Shown: positions 1 through 8,491, counted from the first letter of the stretch. The stretch: DNA of 51,507 bases from a virus (IMGVR_UViG_3300021962_000153:1-51507), one strand, 5' to 3'. Translations and numbers: made by a program. The notes: generated by a model not told the origin, from the letters alone.

Positions 1-2
1 AT

Positions 3-893
3 ACAGAGGGCGCTATCGATAAATCTTCTGCTATTAAGTTTGGCATCGATCCTAACAAAGTTAGATATCAGCCGATCAAGACTGTTACAGAGTTTCAAAC
101 TTTCGTGAGTAATCTTATCTCTCTTGTTAAGAAGGCAAAAGATGCTGGAGCAAGTCCAAAGATTCTTTTAATCGTGGATTCTTTAGGTATGTTAAGCACT
201 GATAAAGAATTGAACGATGCAATGACTGGTAAGAATGCAGCAGATATGGGAGCAAAGGCAAAAGAACTTAGAAAGTTATTTCGTGTTATCACTCTTGATC
301 TAACTGCAGCTAGAATTCCTCTTATTTGCACAAACCACGTTTATGCTGGTGGCGGATTCTTCCCGACCAAAGAATCTTCTGGTGGAGATGGTCCAATCTT
401 CGCTATGTCAGTTATTTCTTTCCTGTCTAAAGCACAGCTAAAAGAAGGAAATAGCACAACTAAAACTGGTATTATAGTTACCTCAAATCTTAAGAAGAGC
501 AGATTTACAATTCCAGAGCCTGTTAAATTTCACATCTCTTTTGCAAACGGTATGAACCCATACGTTGGTCTTCAGGACTTTGTTACTTGGGAAGCTTGTG
601 GAATCGAAAGAGGAAAACTGGAAGAAGTTAAAAATAAAGACGGGGTTAAAGAGTTAGTCTTCACTCCGAATGCCTCATCAACCAGATGGGCAATCAAACA
701 CTTGGGTAAAACCGTAACATCATCTCAGCTATTTACGCCTGAAATTTTCACTCAGGACGTACTACAACAGCTAGATGAAAGAGTCATCAAACCTCACTTC
801 ATCCTTCCTGCAATGGGAACTAATGAAGACATTACAAGAGCTTTAGAAGCAGAAATGGGTGGAGACTTAGAAGACGGTGATGAACAAGAATAA
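3..893 (+). CDS. uvsX: UvsX-like RecA recombinase (5' truncated)
   Basis: Strand-exchange recombinase of the T4 recombination-dependent replication system, which coats ssDNA and drives D-loop formation. The reading frame is open from base 3 to the stop at 893 (296 codons). The N terminus and Walker A therefore lie upstream of the window; an in-frame GTG at 105 is internal. Visible motifs are the Walker B strand 'ILLIVDSLGML' followed by 'AADMGAKAKELRKLF', then 'IPLICTNHVYAGGG' and 'ESSGGDGPIFAMSV' (loop L2-like), all typical of phage UvsX. The acidic C terminus ('GGDLEDGDEQE') also fits the family. The next gene overlaps its end, and the gp41-like helicase follows, as in many T4-like phages. 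Identification is by motif and context. Confidence 0.93.
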   Translation, partial: TEGAIDKSSAIKFGIDPNKVRYQPIKTVTEFQTFVSNLISLVKKAKDAGASPKILLIVDSLGMLSTDKELNDAMTGKNAADMGAKAKELRKLFRVITLDLTAARIPLICTNHVYAGGGFFPTKESSGGDGPIFAMSVISFLSKAQLKEGNSTTKTGIIVTSNLKKSRFTIPEPVKFHISFANGMNPYVGLQDFVTWEACGIERGKLEEVKNKDGVKELVFTPNASSTRWAIKHLGKTVTSSQLFTPEIFTQDVLQQLDERVIKPHFILPAMGTNEDITRALEAEMGGDLEDGDEQE

Positions 894-1176
894 GATCAAG
901 TTTAAATATTTAATGAATCTCTGGCGAACTATGCCAGACTACCCCACAAAAGAAGACGTTATCTATGAACTGAACGTCTATCTAATGAAGGACGGTAGAC
1001 CCAATGGAAGTTTTTCACTTCAGACCTTAAAAGCACCTTTTGGACCAAATTGGGAGGAGACTAAATTTAAACAGATTGTTGACGAAATGATCGAAACCGG
1101 AGAATTTGAAGTTGACACTAAAAAAGTTTCTCCAAAGGTGTGGTACAAAATCAAAAATAACCCCTATTATAATTAA
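880..1176 (+). CDS. Small protein between uvsX and gp41, possible winged helix
   Basis: 98-residue protein that I do not recognise. ATG at 880 is preferred over the adjacent GTG at 877; both overlap the 3' end of uvsX. It is basic at the N terminus ('NKNKIKFKYLMNLW'), with a helical middle and a C-terminal strand-turn-strand ('GEFEVD...KVWYKIKNN') that resembles the wing of a winged-helix fold. The fold is inferred from pattern only. It sits between the recombinase and the replicative helicase, and its stop overlaps the helicase start by one base, so it is probably co-translated. A DNA-binding or helicase-accessory role is plausible but unproven. Confidence 0.75.
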   Translation: MNKNKIKFKYLMNLWRTMPDYPTKEDVIYELNVYLMKDGRPNGSFSLQTLKAPFGPNWEETKFKQIVDEMIETGEFEVDTKKVSPKVWYKIKNNPYYN

Positions 1177-2474
1177 TGGAATTATCCTATTCAGAAAATA
1201 TCATTCTCAGAAACATTCTAAGCAATCCAATATATTTGGAGAATGCTAGACCCGAATTCTTCAAAAATAATTCTTTTGGAGAGATTCATAAACTAGCTAA
1301 GAAGTTCTGGGACAAGTACAATGAGATCCCCTCGAGAGAGCAGATGAAAGAATCTGCAAAGCTAGAAGGAGTAACAGATAAAGTGGAATTGTCAGAGATC
1401 GATGCAATCTACAATATCGAACTTACATCCTATCAAGAAGACTGGCTAACAGAAACTACCGAGTGTTTCATCGAGTATAAAAACCTAACTAAATCTGCAG
1501 TTGATGCAGTTCAGTATATCCAAAAAACCCCAGTCACAGCCGAGAATATTAAAGAGGTGATTAACACCTTTAAGAATATTGTCGTAGAGAGAAATAATTT
1601 AGATTTCTCCTTTGACGAAGGACTAGATTTCTTCAATCCAGAAAGCCATAAACAGTTAAGTCACAACACGTTCAAATCGGGTTTCCCGTTCATTGACACT
1701 GTACTGGGTGGAGGATTTTCAGCAAAGTCTCTGTACGTCTTCATGGGAATGCCCAAAGTCGGAAAGTCACTGTGGCTGGGTAATTTGGCTATCCAAGCAT
1801 CTAAGATGGGAAACAATGTGGCAATTATCACCCTCGAGATGAACGACAGGAAATATGCCAAGAGAATTGGTTCTAATATGTTGAGCATTCCAATTGGAGA
1901 TTATAACAATGCTGCAAACGACACCCAGCTTCTAAAGAAGAAAATTGCAAACGTTCAGTTTGATAATCTTCAGGTTCCTGGAAAGATTTGGATTAAGGAA
2001 TTTCCAACCTCACAGGCTTCAGTTTTGGATATTGAGAGATATTTAAAGAAGGTCGAAGAACATCATGGAATCAAATTCAAGGTTGTGGTGATCGACTATA
2101 TTAACATTTTAAAAAACTGGAGAAATCCAAACTCCGAAAACACCTACATGAAGATCAAGCAGATTGCTGAGGATTTAAGAGGTATTGCAATGGCGAACGA
2201 GTGGGCAATTTTAACTGCTACTCAGACCAAACAAGGGGATTTCGATTCAACAGACTTAACAATAACTTCAGCAGCAGAATCCTCTGGACTAGTTGCAACT
2301 GTAGACGGACTCTTTGGAATTATCCAAGATCCTATCATGTATGCAAACAGAGAATATAAACTGAAATTGATAGCTAACCGTGATGACGGATATAAGAACT
2401 CTCACAAGATGTTCAACGTCGATTACAATTACATGAGAATAGTAGAAAACAGCGATCCGATTCATGTGGAATAA
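1176..2474 (+). CDS. 41: gp41-like replicative DNA helicase (DnaB/RecA fold)
   Basis: Hexameric 5'-3' helicase that unwinds DNA at the phage fork and pairs with primase. The 432-residue length is close to T4 gp41 (475). An N-terminal helical domain (about 1-150) precedes the RecA-like motor. Walker A 'GMPKVGKS' lies at about residues 190-197. Walker B 'VVVIDYINIL' lies at about 303-312. The DnaB-type strand 'WAILTATQTKQGDF' is followed by 'ITSAAESSGLVATVDGLFGI' and an arginine-finger-like 'LIANRDDGYKN'. The N-terminal 'LSNPIYLENARPEFF' is the usual DnaB-like opening. The start overlaps the preceding stop by one base, and the end overlaps the next gene by 11 bases. Confidence 0.93.
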   Translation: MELSYSENIILRNILSNPIYLENARPEFFKNNSFGEIHKLAKKFWDKYNEIPSREQMKESAKLEGVTDKVELSEIDAIYNIELTSYQEDWLTETTECFIEYKNLTKSAVDAVQYIQKTPVTAENIKEVINTFKNIVVERNNLDFSFDEGLDFFNPESHKQLSHNTFKSGFPFIDTVLGGGFSAKSLYVFMGMPKVGKSLWLGNLAIQASKMGNNVAIITLEMNDRKYAKRIGSNMLSIPIGDYNNAANDTQLLKKKIANVQFDNLQVPGKIWIKEFPTSQASVLDIERYLKKVEEHHGIKFKVVVIDYINILKNWRNPNSENTYMKIKQIAEDLRGIAMANEWAILTATQTKQGDFDSTDLTITSAAESSGLVATVDGLFGIIQDPIMYANREYKLKLIANRDDGYKNSHKMFNVDYNYMRIVENSDPIHVE

Positions 2475-2958
2475 TAAGAAAGAAGAACCGGAGGAAGTTG
2501 AGGAAAACTCGGCAGATCCAAAGAAGGTGCAGCTCGGAGATAAGATCTTTGGCGCCCACAATAACTCAGCTACCTCTAACGACTTTAGGGAAAGCTTCGA
2601 CATGGATTCTGGACACAGACTTTTAGAAGACAGCTACGACGAAGAAGAGTATCTACACAGAAAGAAGCTAGAAGAAACTGTTTATGAAGCATTTCAATCT
2701 TCTAGATGGTATCCTCTTTCGTATAAGAAAAAAATTCCAAAGGATCTGGTCCCTCATCTTTTCCAAGATGTTCTGGAAAAGCTAGAAGGAACAGAATTTT
2801 CATTTTCTGAAAAATTCGTAGTTATTTGTGACTTTGTTTCCATTCCTTATTTAAAGGCATATGAGTTGATACCTGTAAAATACAAAGAGGTAATCATCAA
2901 CGAGTTAGAGACAAAGTTTAGCGTTTTATCTAAAAGAAGAATTAAAAGATTATTTTAA
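2464..2958 (+). CDS. Hypothetical protein between helicase and gp47
   Basis: 164 residues, not recognised. The first 60 residues are acidic and probably disordered (many E, D, S and N). The rest looks helical, with a conserved-looking core 'AFQSSRWYPLSYKKKIPKDLVPHLFQDVLEKL' split over residues 75-110, and a strongly basic tail 'LSKRRIKRLF'. The ATG at 2464 lies inside the helicase C terminus, an 11-base overlap, so it is translationally linked to gp41. Position between the replicative helicase and the 46/47 nuclease complex suggests a DNA-metabolism accessory protein. No catalytic motif is visible. Confidence 0.75.
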   Translation: MWNNKKEEPEEVEENSADPKKVQLGDKIFGAHNNSATSNDFRESFDMDSGHRLLEDSYDEEEYLHRKKLEETVYEAFQSSRWYPLSYKKKIPKDLVPHLFQDVLEKLEGTEFSFSEKFVVICDFVSIPYLKAYELIPVKYKEVIINELETKFSVLSKRRIKRLF

Positions 2959-2961
2959 ATT

Positions 2962-4083
2962 ATGGCAGGATTGGGAAGTAAAAGAAATTTAAATCCCGAA
3001 GCAAAGAGAGTTTGGTTTATTACCGACACTCACTTTGGGGTTAGAAATTCGTCTAACGAGTGGATTGAAATCATGAGAGATTACTTCTTTGACTGGTTCA
3101 TCCCTTTGGTCAAAGAGAATTATAGACCTGGTGATGTTCTAGTTCATTTGGGAGACTGGTATGATTCTAGGCAGAGCGTTAACCTTAAAGTTCTAAATCT
3201 TGGGGTTGACGTTGCTGAAGAACTATCTAATGTATTTAAAGACGGAGTTTATGTTATTGTGGGAAACCACGATATCTGGGGGAAAACGACCAACGATGTA
3301 AATTCACTTAAATCTTTAAAATGGGTTCCTGGAGTTGAGATCTTTCAAGATCCGGAAACTCTAGTTCTTGGAGATAAAAAATTCTTAATGATGCCTTGGA
3401 GAAAAGATCATGCAACAGAAGAAGAATTCCTAGATTCTGCTGGACCTCATGACTACCTATGCTGTCATGCAGACATCAGAGGCCTAAAATTTAACAGATA
3501 TGTAACTGTCGAAGAAGGAGCGGATTCTAAGAAGTTTAAGAAGTTTAAGACCGTTTATTCTGGTCACATCCACTATGCTCAAGTTGTAAATAATATTCAC
3601 ATGCTTGGAAGTCCTTATGAGCTGACCAGATCTGATATGGGAAACCCAAAGTCAGTTACGATGTTGGATCTCCAGTCTGGAGAAGAGACTAAATTCATCA
3701 ACAACTTCTCTCCAAAATTTAAGAAGTTCTTGTTTGATCAAATTCTAGAAATGACAATCGAACAGCTAGAACCCGAGTTTAGAAACAACTTCGTCGACAT
3801 TATGATCGACCCAAAGATGGCTCTAAAAGCTCCTCTGAATATCCTAACTGATAGTATTTCCACCCAGAGAAAATTAGGATTCCATCCATACGACCCAAAT
3901 CAAGCGAACTCTCTTTCATCTCAGATCTATGATACAGACGGAAGGCAATTCAGCGTAATGGACTTTGTAAAGGAATACGTAAAGGGAATGGAGTATGATG
4001 ACCCAACAAAAGATAAATTGGTCGGAAGCCTAGAAAAACTCTATAAAATGATAGTAGAAAAGGATCAAGAAAATAGATTATGA
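2962..4083 (+). CDS. 47: gp47-like recombination endonuclease subunit (Mre11/SbcD family)
   Basis: Metallophosphoesterase nuclease that works with the gp46 ATPase to resect DNA ends for recombination and host DNA breakdown. 373 residues (T4 gp47 has 339). The phosphodiesterase motifs appear in order: 'FITDTHFG' (D22, H24), 'LVHLGDWYD' (about 60-68), 'VGNHDIWG' (about 98-105), 'CCHADIRG' (about 168) and 'SGHIHYAQ' (about 200). These supply the two-metal ligands. The C-terminal part after residue 250 is the capping and gp46-binding region. It starts three bases after the preceding stop and overlaps gp46 by four bases (ATGA), matching the usual 47-46 pairing. Confidence 0.95.
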   Translation: MAGLGSKRNLNPEAKRVWFITDTHFGVRNSSNEWIEIMRDYFFDWFIPLVKENYRPGDVLVHLGDWYDSRQSVNLKVLNLGVDVAEELSNVFKDGVYVIVGNHDIWGKTTNDVNSLKSLKWVPGVEIFQDPETLVLGDKKFLMMPWRKDHATEEEFLDSAGPHDYLCCHADIRGLKFNRYVTVEEGADSKKFKKFKTVYSGHIHYAQVVNNIHMLGSPYELTRSDMGNPKSVTMLDLQSGEETKFINNFSPKFKKFLFDQILEMTIEQLEPEFRNNFVDIMIDPKMALKAPLNILTDSISTQRKLGFHPYDPNQANSLSSQIYDTDGRQFSVMDFVKEYVKGMEYDDPTKDKLVGSLEKLYKMIVEKDQENRL

Positions 4084-5744
4084 GAATTAAGAAGATTGAA
4101 TGGAGAAACTTCTCCTCTTACGGTAACAGAAAACAAGAAATCGAATTTGAAGACGAAGCTTGTCTTTATCAAGTTGTTGGAGAAAACGGTGCAGGAAAAT
4201 CTTCCATCTCTCAAGTTATTACGTTTGGACTTTATGGGAAATTGGAAGGTAAAAAACTTAAAGATATCCCAAATAGAATTAACGGCAATGCTTGGGTGAA
4301 AATAACTCTAGATTCCAATGGTTCAGAAATTGTAGTTGAGAGAGGACTAGAACCAAATTTATTTCGACTCTACATCAATGGGGTTGAATATGATCAGGCT
4401 GGAGTTAGATCAGTTCAAGATTATCTATCAGAAGACATTCTAGGAATTCCATACTATGTGTTTAACAACACGATCTCCCTTTCAATTAATGATTTTAAGT
4501 CTTTTATCAAAATGTCCTCACAGGACAAAAGAAGCATCATAGACAAGATCTTTGGATTCCACGTTCTTAACCAAATGAGGGATCTTCTTAAGGAAGAAAA
4601 TAGAAAGATCAGAGAGTCTATGGAAAATTTAGGGGGAAGACTTTCTTCTGTTGAGTCTACGATCCAAAGTTCCTTAAATGAGATGGAGAACCTTGCCAAC
4701 CAGATTGAGGAGGAATCCTCATCTAAGAAGGAAGAACTTCAGAAGTCTCTAGAAACTTTTGAGGGACTACAAGTTCTTCATAATCAGAAGACGGATGAGT
4801 TTCGAGAGATTGAAAATGAACTCAATTCGGAAATCACTAACACCCAAAGACTTGTTATTGAATCTAGAACTAAACTTCAGGAAGTTCAAAAGAAGATTAA
4901 ACTCTATGAACTGGACCAATGCCCAACTTGTCAGACCTCTCTAGATTCTGAATTTCACCACTGTATTAAAGACGGTCTAATTGCAGATCAATCTTCTGTC
5001 TCTCGACAGCTGGAGGAGTCAAACACCCTAATGTCAGATCTAAAACAGAAGGAGAGGGACTTGTCTGCAACCAAGAGAGACATCATGGATAAGGGTAAGA
5101 AAATTGAAATGAAGATAGGTGAAATTAGAAGGGACCTCAAGTCTCTAAACGAGTCTTCTAATGATAAGCAGCTTCAGTCTTTACAGAGAATTGTAGACAA
5201 TCTTCAAGGAGAAAGAGAAAAAATGGAAATGGAATCTTTCAAGAATCAAGAGAAGAATAACTGGCTTAGAACTCTAGACGAAATTTTAGGGGAGAAAGGG
5301 GTTAAACAAATGGCAATTAAAACTATCCTTCCATCTCTCAATTCTGAGATCCTGGAACTTCTTGGGAAGATGCACTTGGACTATCAAGTAATCTTTGACG
5401 AGGAATTTAATGCTACAATCTACCACATGGGGGTAGAAATTCCAACTCAAACTTTAAGTACAGGGGAAATGAAAAAAGTCGACTTTGTGGTTCTGATAGC
5501 TATCATGAAGCTAATGAAGATGAAGTTCAGTAGCATCAACCTCCTCTTCTTAGACGAGCTATTTAGCTCAGTGGATCCCGATGGGGTTCACTCCATTCTA
5601 AGAATTTTAAGATCTGTGTGTAAAGAACTAGGGTTGAACATCTTTGTTATAAACCACGCTCCAATGCCACACGAGATCTTCGACTGGAAGTTAGAGGTTG
5701 CTAAAGCAAACAATTTCTCTTCTATTTCGATAGACAAATTCTAA
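4080..5744 (+). CDS. 46: gp46-like recombination endonuclease subunit (Rad50/SbcC ATPase)
   Basis: SMC-like ATPase partner of gp47. 554 residues (T4 gp46 has 560). Walker A 'GENGAGKS' is at 34-41. Two coiled-coil arms (about 170-270 and 300-400) flank a zinc-hook 'CPTC' at 281-284. The ABC signature 'LSTGEMKK' is near 459, Walker B 'LLFLDELF' near 489, and the D-loop 'SSVDPDG' follows. The switch histidine lies in 'FVINHAP'. All elements needed for an active Rad50-type ATPase are present. Overlaps gp47 by four bases. A late-promoter-like box follows 14 bases after its stop. Confidence 0.95.
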   Translation: MRIKKIEWRNFSSYGNRKQEIEFEDEACLYQVVGENGAGKSSISQVITFGLYGKLEGKKLKDIPNRINGNAWVKITLDSNGSEIVVERGLEPNLFRLYINGVEYDQAGVRSVQDYLSEDILGIPYYVFNNTISLSINDFKSFIKMSSQDKRSIIDKIFGFHVLNQMRDLLKEENRKIRESMENLGGRLSSVESTIQSSLNEMENLANQIEEESSSKKEELQKSLETFEGLQVLHNQKTDEFREIENELNSEITNTQRLVIESRTKLQEVQKKIKLYELDQCPTCQTSLDSEFHHCIKDGLIADQSSVSRQLEESNTLMSDLKQKERDLSATKRDIMDKGKKIEMKIGEIRRDLKSLNESSNDKQLQSLQRIVDNLQGEREKMEMESFKNQEKNNWLRTLDEILGEKGVKQMAIKTILPSLNSEILELLGKMHLDYQVIFDEEFNATIYHMGVEIPTQTLSTGEMKKVDFVVLIAIMKLMKMKFSSINLLFLDELFSSVDPDGVHSILRILRSVCKELGLNIFVINHAPMPHEIFDWKLEVAKANNFSSISIDKF

Positions 5745-5758
5745 CTTCTTTCCATCCA

Positions 5759-5767
5759 GATATATAG
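5759..5767 (+). promoter_or_regulatory. Late-promoter-like box GATATATAG
   Basis: GATATATAG between gp46 and the PKD-domain gene, 19 bases before the TTG start at 5787. The same box and the same spacing occur before the genes at 7463 and 19798. It resembles the T4 late -10 element TATAAATA. Function is inferred from recurrence and position. Confidence 0.6.
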
Positions 5768-5786
5768 TGGAAATAAGTCTGGAACA

Positions 5787-6659
5787 TTGAAGCCACTATA
5801 TAGCAGAAATCAAAATTTACAAGTAACTAAGTCCGATCTGAAGAAGAAAGGACTTACTGCTGTTCAAGCTACAATGGTTGAACCCAACACCCAAGGTAAA
5901 GGTCTTCTCGGAATTGGTTATTTGAAACCACTTCCTGTAGTTGCTACTGAATATGTCCCGGAAACCAACTCTAAAGGAAACCCGGTCTACGCTCAGACTT
6001 CAGTTCAGACCTACTCAATTTTCTTTGCCCAGTACGAGAACACTTATATTCCAGCAGGAGATGAAAAACTCTATTCTTTTGTTGTAGTTAGAACTTTAGG
6101 ACCAATTACTTCTTCTGATTGTGCAACTCAACTTGGAATGAAACAGAATAGTGTTTACGGTCTTACCCAAACCGAATACGAGAATAACTCTTTCCAGCAC
6201 CCAGTTTATACAACAATGGAGAACACTCCATTGTATTTTAGATATGCAGAAGTTCCTGTTATAGTTCAAACTATTCCAGGAAGGCTCGATAATGTTCCAA
6301 TAGGGGCTCCGAATTTTCCACTTACCCCCTCCGGAGTTCAAACTCAAAAAGGAATGCTTCCTATGCCTCCTTATCCAAATTTCTCCACTTATTTTGGACA
6401 GACTGGGGGGACTGCAATTTCATTGGGAGGAACTGTCGGATTTTTGGATCTTTCCGTTCGAACCCCAACCACAGTACAACCAACATCTTGGTCTTGGAAC
6501 TTTGGAGGAACTGGAGCATGTGCAGGTGCAACTGGAGCAACAGCTCAAAATCCCCTAGTCTCTTTTGGAGCAACTGGTTCTTATACCGTTACACTAACTG
6601 CAACTAATGCAAACGGGTCATCTAGCATCACTAAAACAAACTTTGTAATTGTATCATAA
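5787..6659 (+). CDS. PKD-domain virion protein
   Basis: 290 residues. The first 200 residues are an unrecognised beta-rich domain. The last 90 form a PKD/Ig-like fold: 'SWSWNFGGTG' is the PKD 'W.FGDG' strand, and 'SFGATGSYTVTLTATNANGSSSITK' (split here across residues 258-285) is the closing hairpin. PKD and Ig-like domains commonly decorate phage capsids, necks and tails and bind glycans or surfaces. The start is a TTG. I accept it because it lies 19 bases after a GATATATAG box, the same spacing as two other late genes; the next in-frame ATG is 28 codons later. It is followed immediately by the gp15-like gene, so a virion role is likely. Confidence 0.75.
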   Translation: MKPLYSRNQNLQVTKSDLKKKGLTAVQATMVEPNTQGKGLLGIGYLKPLPVVATEYVPETNSKGNPVYAQTSVQTYSIFFAQYENTYIPAGDEKLYSFVVVRTLGPITSSDCATQLGMKQNSVYGLTQTEYENNSFQHPVYTTMENTPLYFRYAEVPVIVQTIPGRLDNVPIGAPNFPLTPSGVQTQKGMLPMPPYPNFSTYFGQTGGTAISLGGTVGFLDLSVRTPTTVQPTSWSWNFGGTGACAGATGATAQNPLVSFGATGSYTVTLTATNANGSSSITKTNFVIVS

Positions 6660-6660
6660 T

Positions 6661-7410
6661 ATGTCAGGATTTTTAGAAAAATATAACGTTGATGAGGTAT
6701 TCTTAAGAGGAATAATCGTTGGTCTGCTGAGGAATTTAAACGAGAGGGTTACATATACTCAGATCAATCAACAACAGCAAATTCTCCAGGTCTACATCCC
6801 ATTCTTTTACTCGATGTCAGGGGACGAGACTTTCCTTCAGGACTTTTACCTTGACTATTTAGACTGCGATGGACAGTCCCCATTTGCAGAGGGGAACTAT
6901 GATATTATTCCCCGAGGAATTGTTACACTAACTGGAGTTAATATTGAGACTGCATCTCTAACTAGCGGATTTGTTAGAGCAACATATAACGTGGAGGATG
7001 TCCAGGGCCAGATGAAAGCATATTCTGCATACACAACTTCTATTCCGCTCTCGATGACTTTCGATGTTAAGCTAAGGGCAGATACACTTTTAGATACTTT
7101 TAAAATATTTCAGGCAGTAATCCAAGTTTTCTATAAGGTTTTCAGCTTCAGTGTCGAATTTGGAGGGATGAGAGTTCCAGTTCAAGTTGGATTTCCCGAG
7201 CAATATCAAAATGATAAGCAATTAGAGTTTAGCTACCAAAACACCCAAAAATGGATAGAAACCACATTTAGTGTTGCAGTTGAAACTTACTATCCTCAAA
7301 AAGATCTCGAGACGGAAAGATTTAGAGGAAATTTAATGCAGGCTGGAATTAGATTAAAGATATCGACAGACGAACAGACAAATTTGCCGGGTAATTCTAG
7401 TTTATTTTAG
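6661..7410 (+). CDS. 15: gp15-like tail sheath stabilizer / tail completion protein
   Basis: 249 residues from ATG 6661, one base after the preceding stop (an in-frame TTG 12 bases earlier is less likely). T4 gp15 (272 aa) forms the ring that caps the tail tube and sheath and joins the neck. The resemblance is in layout: N-terminal 'LRGIIVGLLRNLNERVTY' with 'VYIPFFYSM', a central 'IIPRGIVTLTGVNIE' strand, then 'SIPLSMTFDVKLRADTLLDTFKIF' (split at 124-147) and a closing 'WIETTFSVAVETYYP'. These parallel the gp15 segments for pre-tail ring contacts. Similarity is weak by eye; another neck or tail-terminator protein is the main alternative. Confidence 0.6.
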   Translation: MSGFLEKYNVDEVFLRGIIVGLLRNLNERVTYTQINQQQQILQVYIPFFYSMSGDETFLQDFYLDYLDCDGQSPFAEGNYDIIPRGIVTLTGVNIETASLTSGFVRATYNVEDVQGQMKAYSAYTTSIPLSMTFDVKLRADTLLDTFKIFQAVIQVFYKVFSFSVEFGGMRVPVQVGFPEQYQNDKQLEFSYQNTQKWIETTFSVAVETYYPQKDLETERFRGNLMQAGIRLKISTDEQTNLPGNSSLF

Positions 7411-7434
7411 TCCTGGATTTTTCTTGAAAGATTG

Positions 7435-7443
7435 AATATATAG
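7435..7443 (+). promoter_or_regulatory. Late-promoter-like box AATATATAG
   Basis: Lies in the 52-base gap before the gene at 7463, 19 bases from its ATG. The surrounding 'AAAGATTGAATATATAGA' is nearly repeated at 38505-38523, before another gene. Late-promoter role inferred. Confidence 0.55.
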
Positions 7444-7462
7444 AAAAATACTGAATTGTATT

Positions 7463-7777
7463 ATGGCTAATAATTTTCCAAATAACCCAATATTAGAACC
7501 GGGACTCTCTGTTAGGATCATTGATGGATCCAGCAGCCAGACTTCTGACACCCTCTATTTTATTGGAACCGAAAATAACTATGTCAAGAAGTCCGCAAGA
7601 ACTGAGACTAGAAATTATTCGACTTTTGGAAATTTTTGGACTAAGCAGATCTCAGTGGAAAATAATTTTAGAGACATCTTGGATGGAGGAACATCGGAAG
7701 ACGGAACTGCTCAGTTCTATGGCCCTATCATCGGGGGAGAATTTCCAACTCAGACAAGATTACTAAATCAATTGTAA
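7463..7777 (+). CDS. Small hypothetical virion-region protein
   Basis: 104 residues, not recognised. Short, beta-rich and Asn/Thr/Ser-rich, with 'LEPGLSVRIIDGSSS' near the N terminus and 'FRDILDGGTSEDGTAQFYGP' in the second half. The composition resembles small phage fibre or decoration proteins. It is preceded by a late-promoter-like box, lies two bases before the next fibre-like gene, and probably shares its transcript. No membrane segment or catalytic motif. Confidence 0.65.
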   Translation: MANNFPNNPILEPGLSVRIIDGSSSQTSDTLYFIGTENNYVKKSARTETRNYSTFGNFWTKQISVENNFRDILDGGTSEDGTAQFYGPIIGGEFPTQTRLLNQL

Positions 7778-7779
7778 AA

Positions 7780-8109
7780 ATGGCATATAGAATACAAATT
7801 AGAAGAGACACATCGTCCAACTGGACTTCAAATAATCCTATCCTTCTGCAAGGAGAATTTGGTTACGAGCTAAATACGGGATATGCAAAGATCGGAGACG
7901 GACAGACTCCTTGGATTAACTTAGAATATTTTGGGGGAACTGGACCCACTGGACCGGTAGGTCCAACCGGAACTTATTTAGTTACTGACATCCCGCCAGG
8001 ATCTTCAGGAGCCACTGGAGCAACTGGGCAATTGGCTCTCGACTCAGACTGGCTTTATGTTTGTGTTGGAACAGACACTTGGAAGAGAACTATTCTCACC
8101 GGATGGTAA
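7780..8109 (+). CDS. Short fibre-like protein with Mtd-N-like opening and collagen-like repeats
   Basis: 109 residues. The N-terminal 50 residues ('YRIQIRRDTSSNWTSNNP', then 'GEFGYELNTGYAKIGDGQTPW') match the common phage-fibre module found at the start of major tropism determinant and many tail-fibre proteins, where it attaches or trimerises the fibre. Two short G-x-T/collagen-like runs follow ('GPTGPVGPTG' and 'GATGATG'), then a small C-terminal strand 'WLYVCVGTDTWKRT'. Full-length fibres of this type are usually much longer, so this may be an adaptor, whisker or decoration trimer. A strong terminator follows directly. Confidence 0.72.
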   Translation: MAYRIQIRRDTSSNWTSNNPILLQGEFGYELNTGYAKIGDGQTPWINLEYFGGTGPTGPVGPTGTYLVTDIPPGSSGATGATGQLALDSDWLYVCVGTDTWKRTILTGW

Positions 8110-8132
8110 AATGAATCGTCAAAAAATATTTT

Positions 8133-8159
8133 AAAAAGCTCAGAAATCTGAGCTTTTTT
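8133..8159 (+). terminator. Rho-independent terminator
   Basis: Perfect inverted repeat: AAAAAGCTCAGA at 8133-8144 pairs with TCTGAGCTTTTT at 8147-8158, ending in a T run. It lies 24 bases after the fibre-like gene and closes the 5.8-8.1 kb structural block before the glycan island. Confidence 0.88.
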
Positions 8160-8182
8160 GTTGAAACTATCTACCGATTTTT

Positions 8183-8193
8183 CTATATGAATA
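8183..8193 (+). promoter_or_regulatory. Weak promoter-like box CTATATGAATA
   Basis: An A/T-rich element between the terminator and the ATG at 8213, 19 bases upstream of it. It departs from the GATATATA(A/G) form, so it may be a weaker or different promoter class. It would drive the gene at 8213 and possibly the glycan island, since no other promoter-like box is seen before the island genes. Confidence 0.35.
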
Positions 8194-8212
8194 AAGATAA
8201 AAAAGTATTCAT

Positions 8213-8491
8213 ATGTCAGATCAGATAAAAATTTCACAGGAAGAATTAAACTCTCTACTAGATCTTAGAGAAAGAATTAGGACCAACGTCGAGTCTATAG
8301 GAAGACTTAACATCAAAAGACATTTTACTCAGTTAGATTTAGATCAGATTCTCGGGGATCTAGATCAAGCTTACTCGGTTTCCGAAGATCTAAGCATGGA
8401 AGAAACTAGAGTAGTCCAGGAGATTACATCCAAATATGGTGAGGGAGATTTGGACTTTGGTACCGGAATATACACTCCTAAACAGAAGTAA
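8213..8491 (+). CDS. Small hypothetical helical protein
   Basis: 92 residues, not recognised. Strongly helical: 'ISQEELNSLLDLRERIRTNVESIGRLN' spans residues 7-33 and is likely a coiled coil, followed by 'LDLDQILGDLDQAY' and a short acidic tail. It is the first gene after the terminator at 8133-8159 and lies eight bases before the large glycosyltransferase. It could be a small chaperone or regulator, but nothing specific supports this. Confidence 0.7.
   Translation: MSDQIKISQEELNSLLDLRERIRTNVESIGRLNIKRHFTQLDLDQILGDLDQAYSVSEDLSMEETRVVQEITSKYGEGDLDFGTGIYTPKQK

Noticed and set aside
6649-6660. TTG start four codons before the gp15-like gene
   Set aside because: ATG at 6661 follows directly after the previous stop and gives a normal N terminus.
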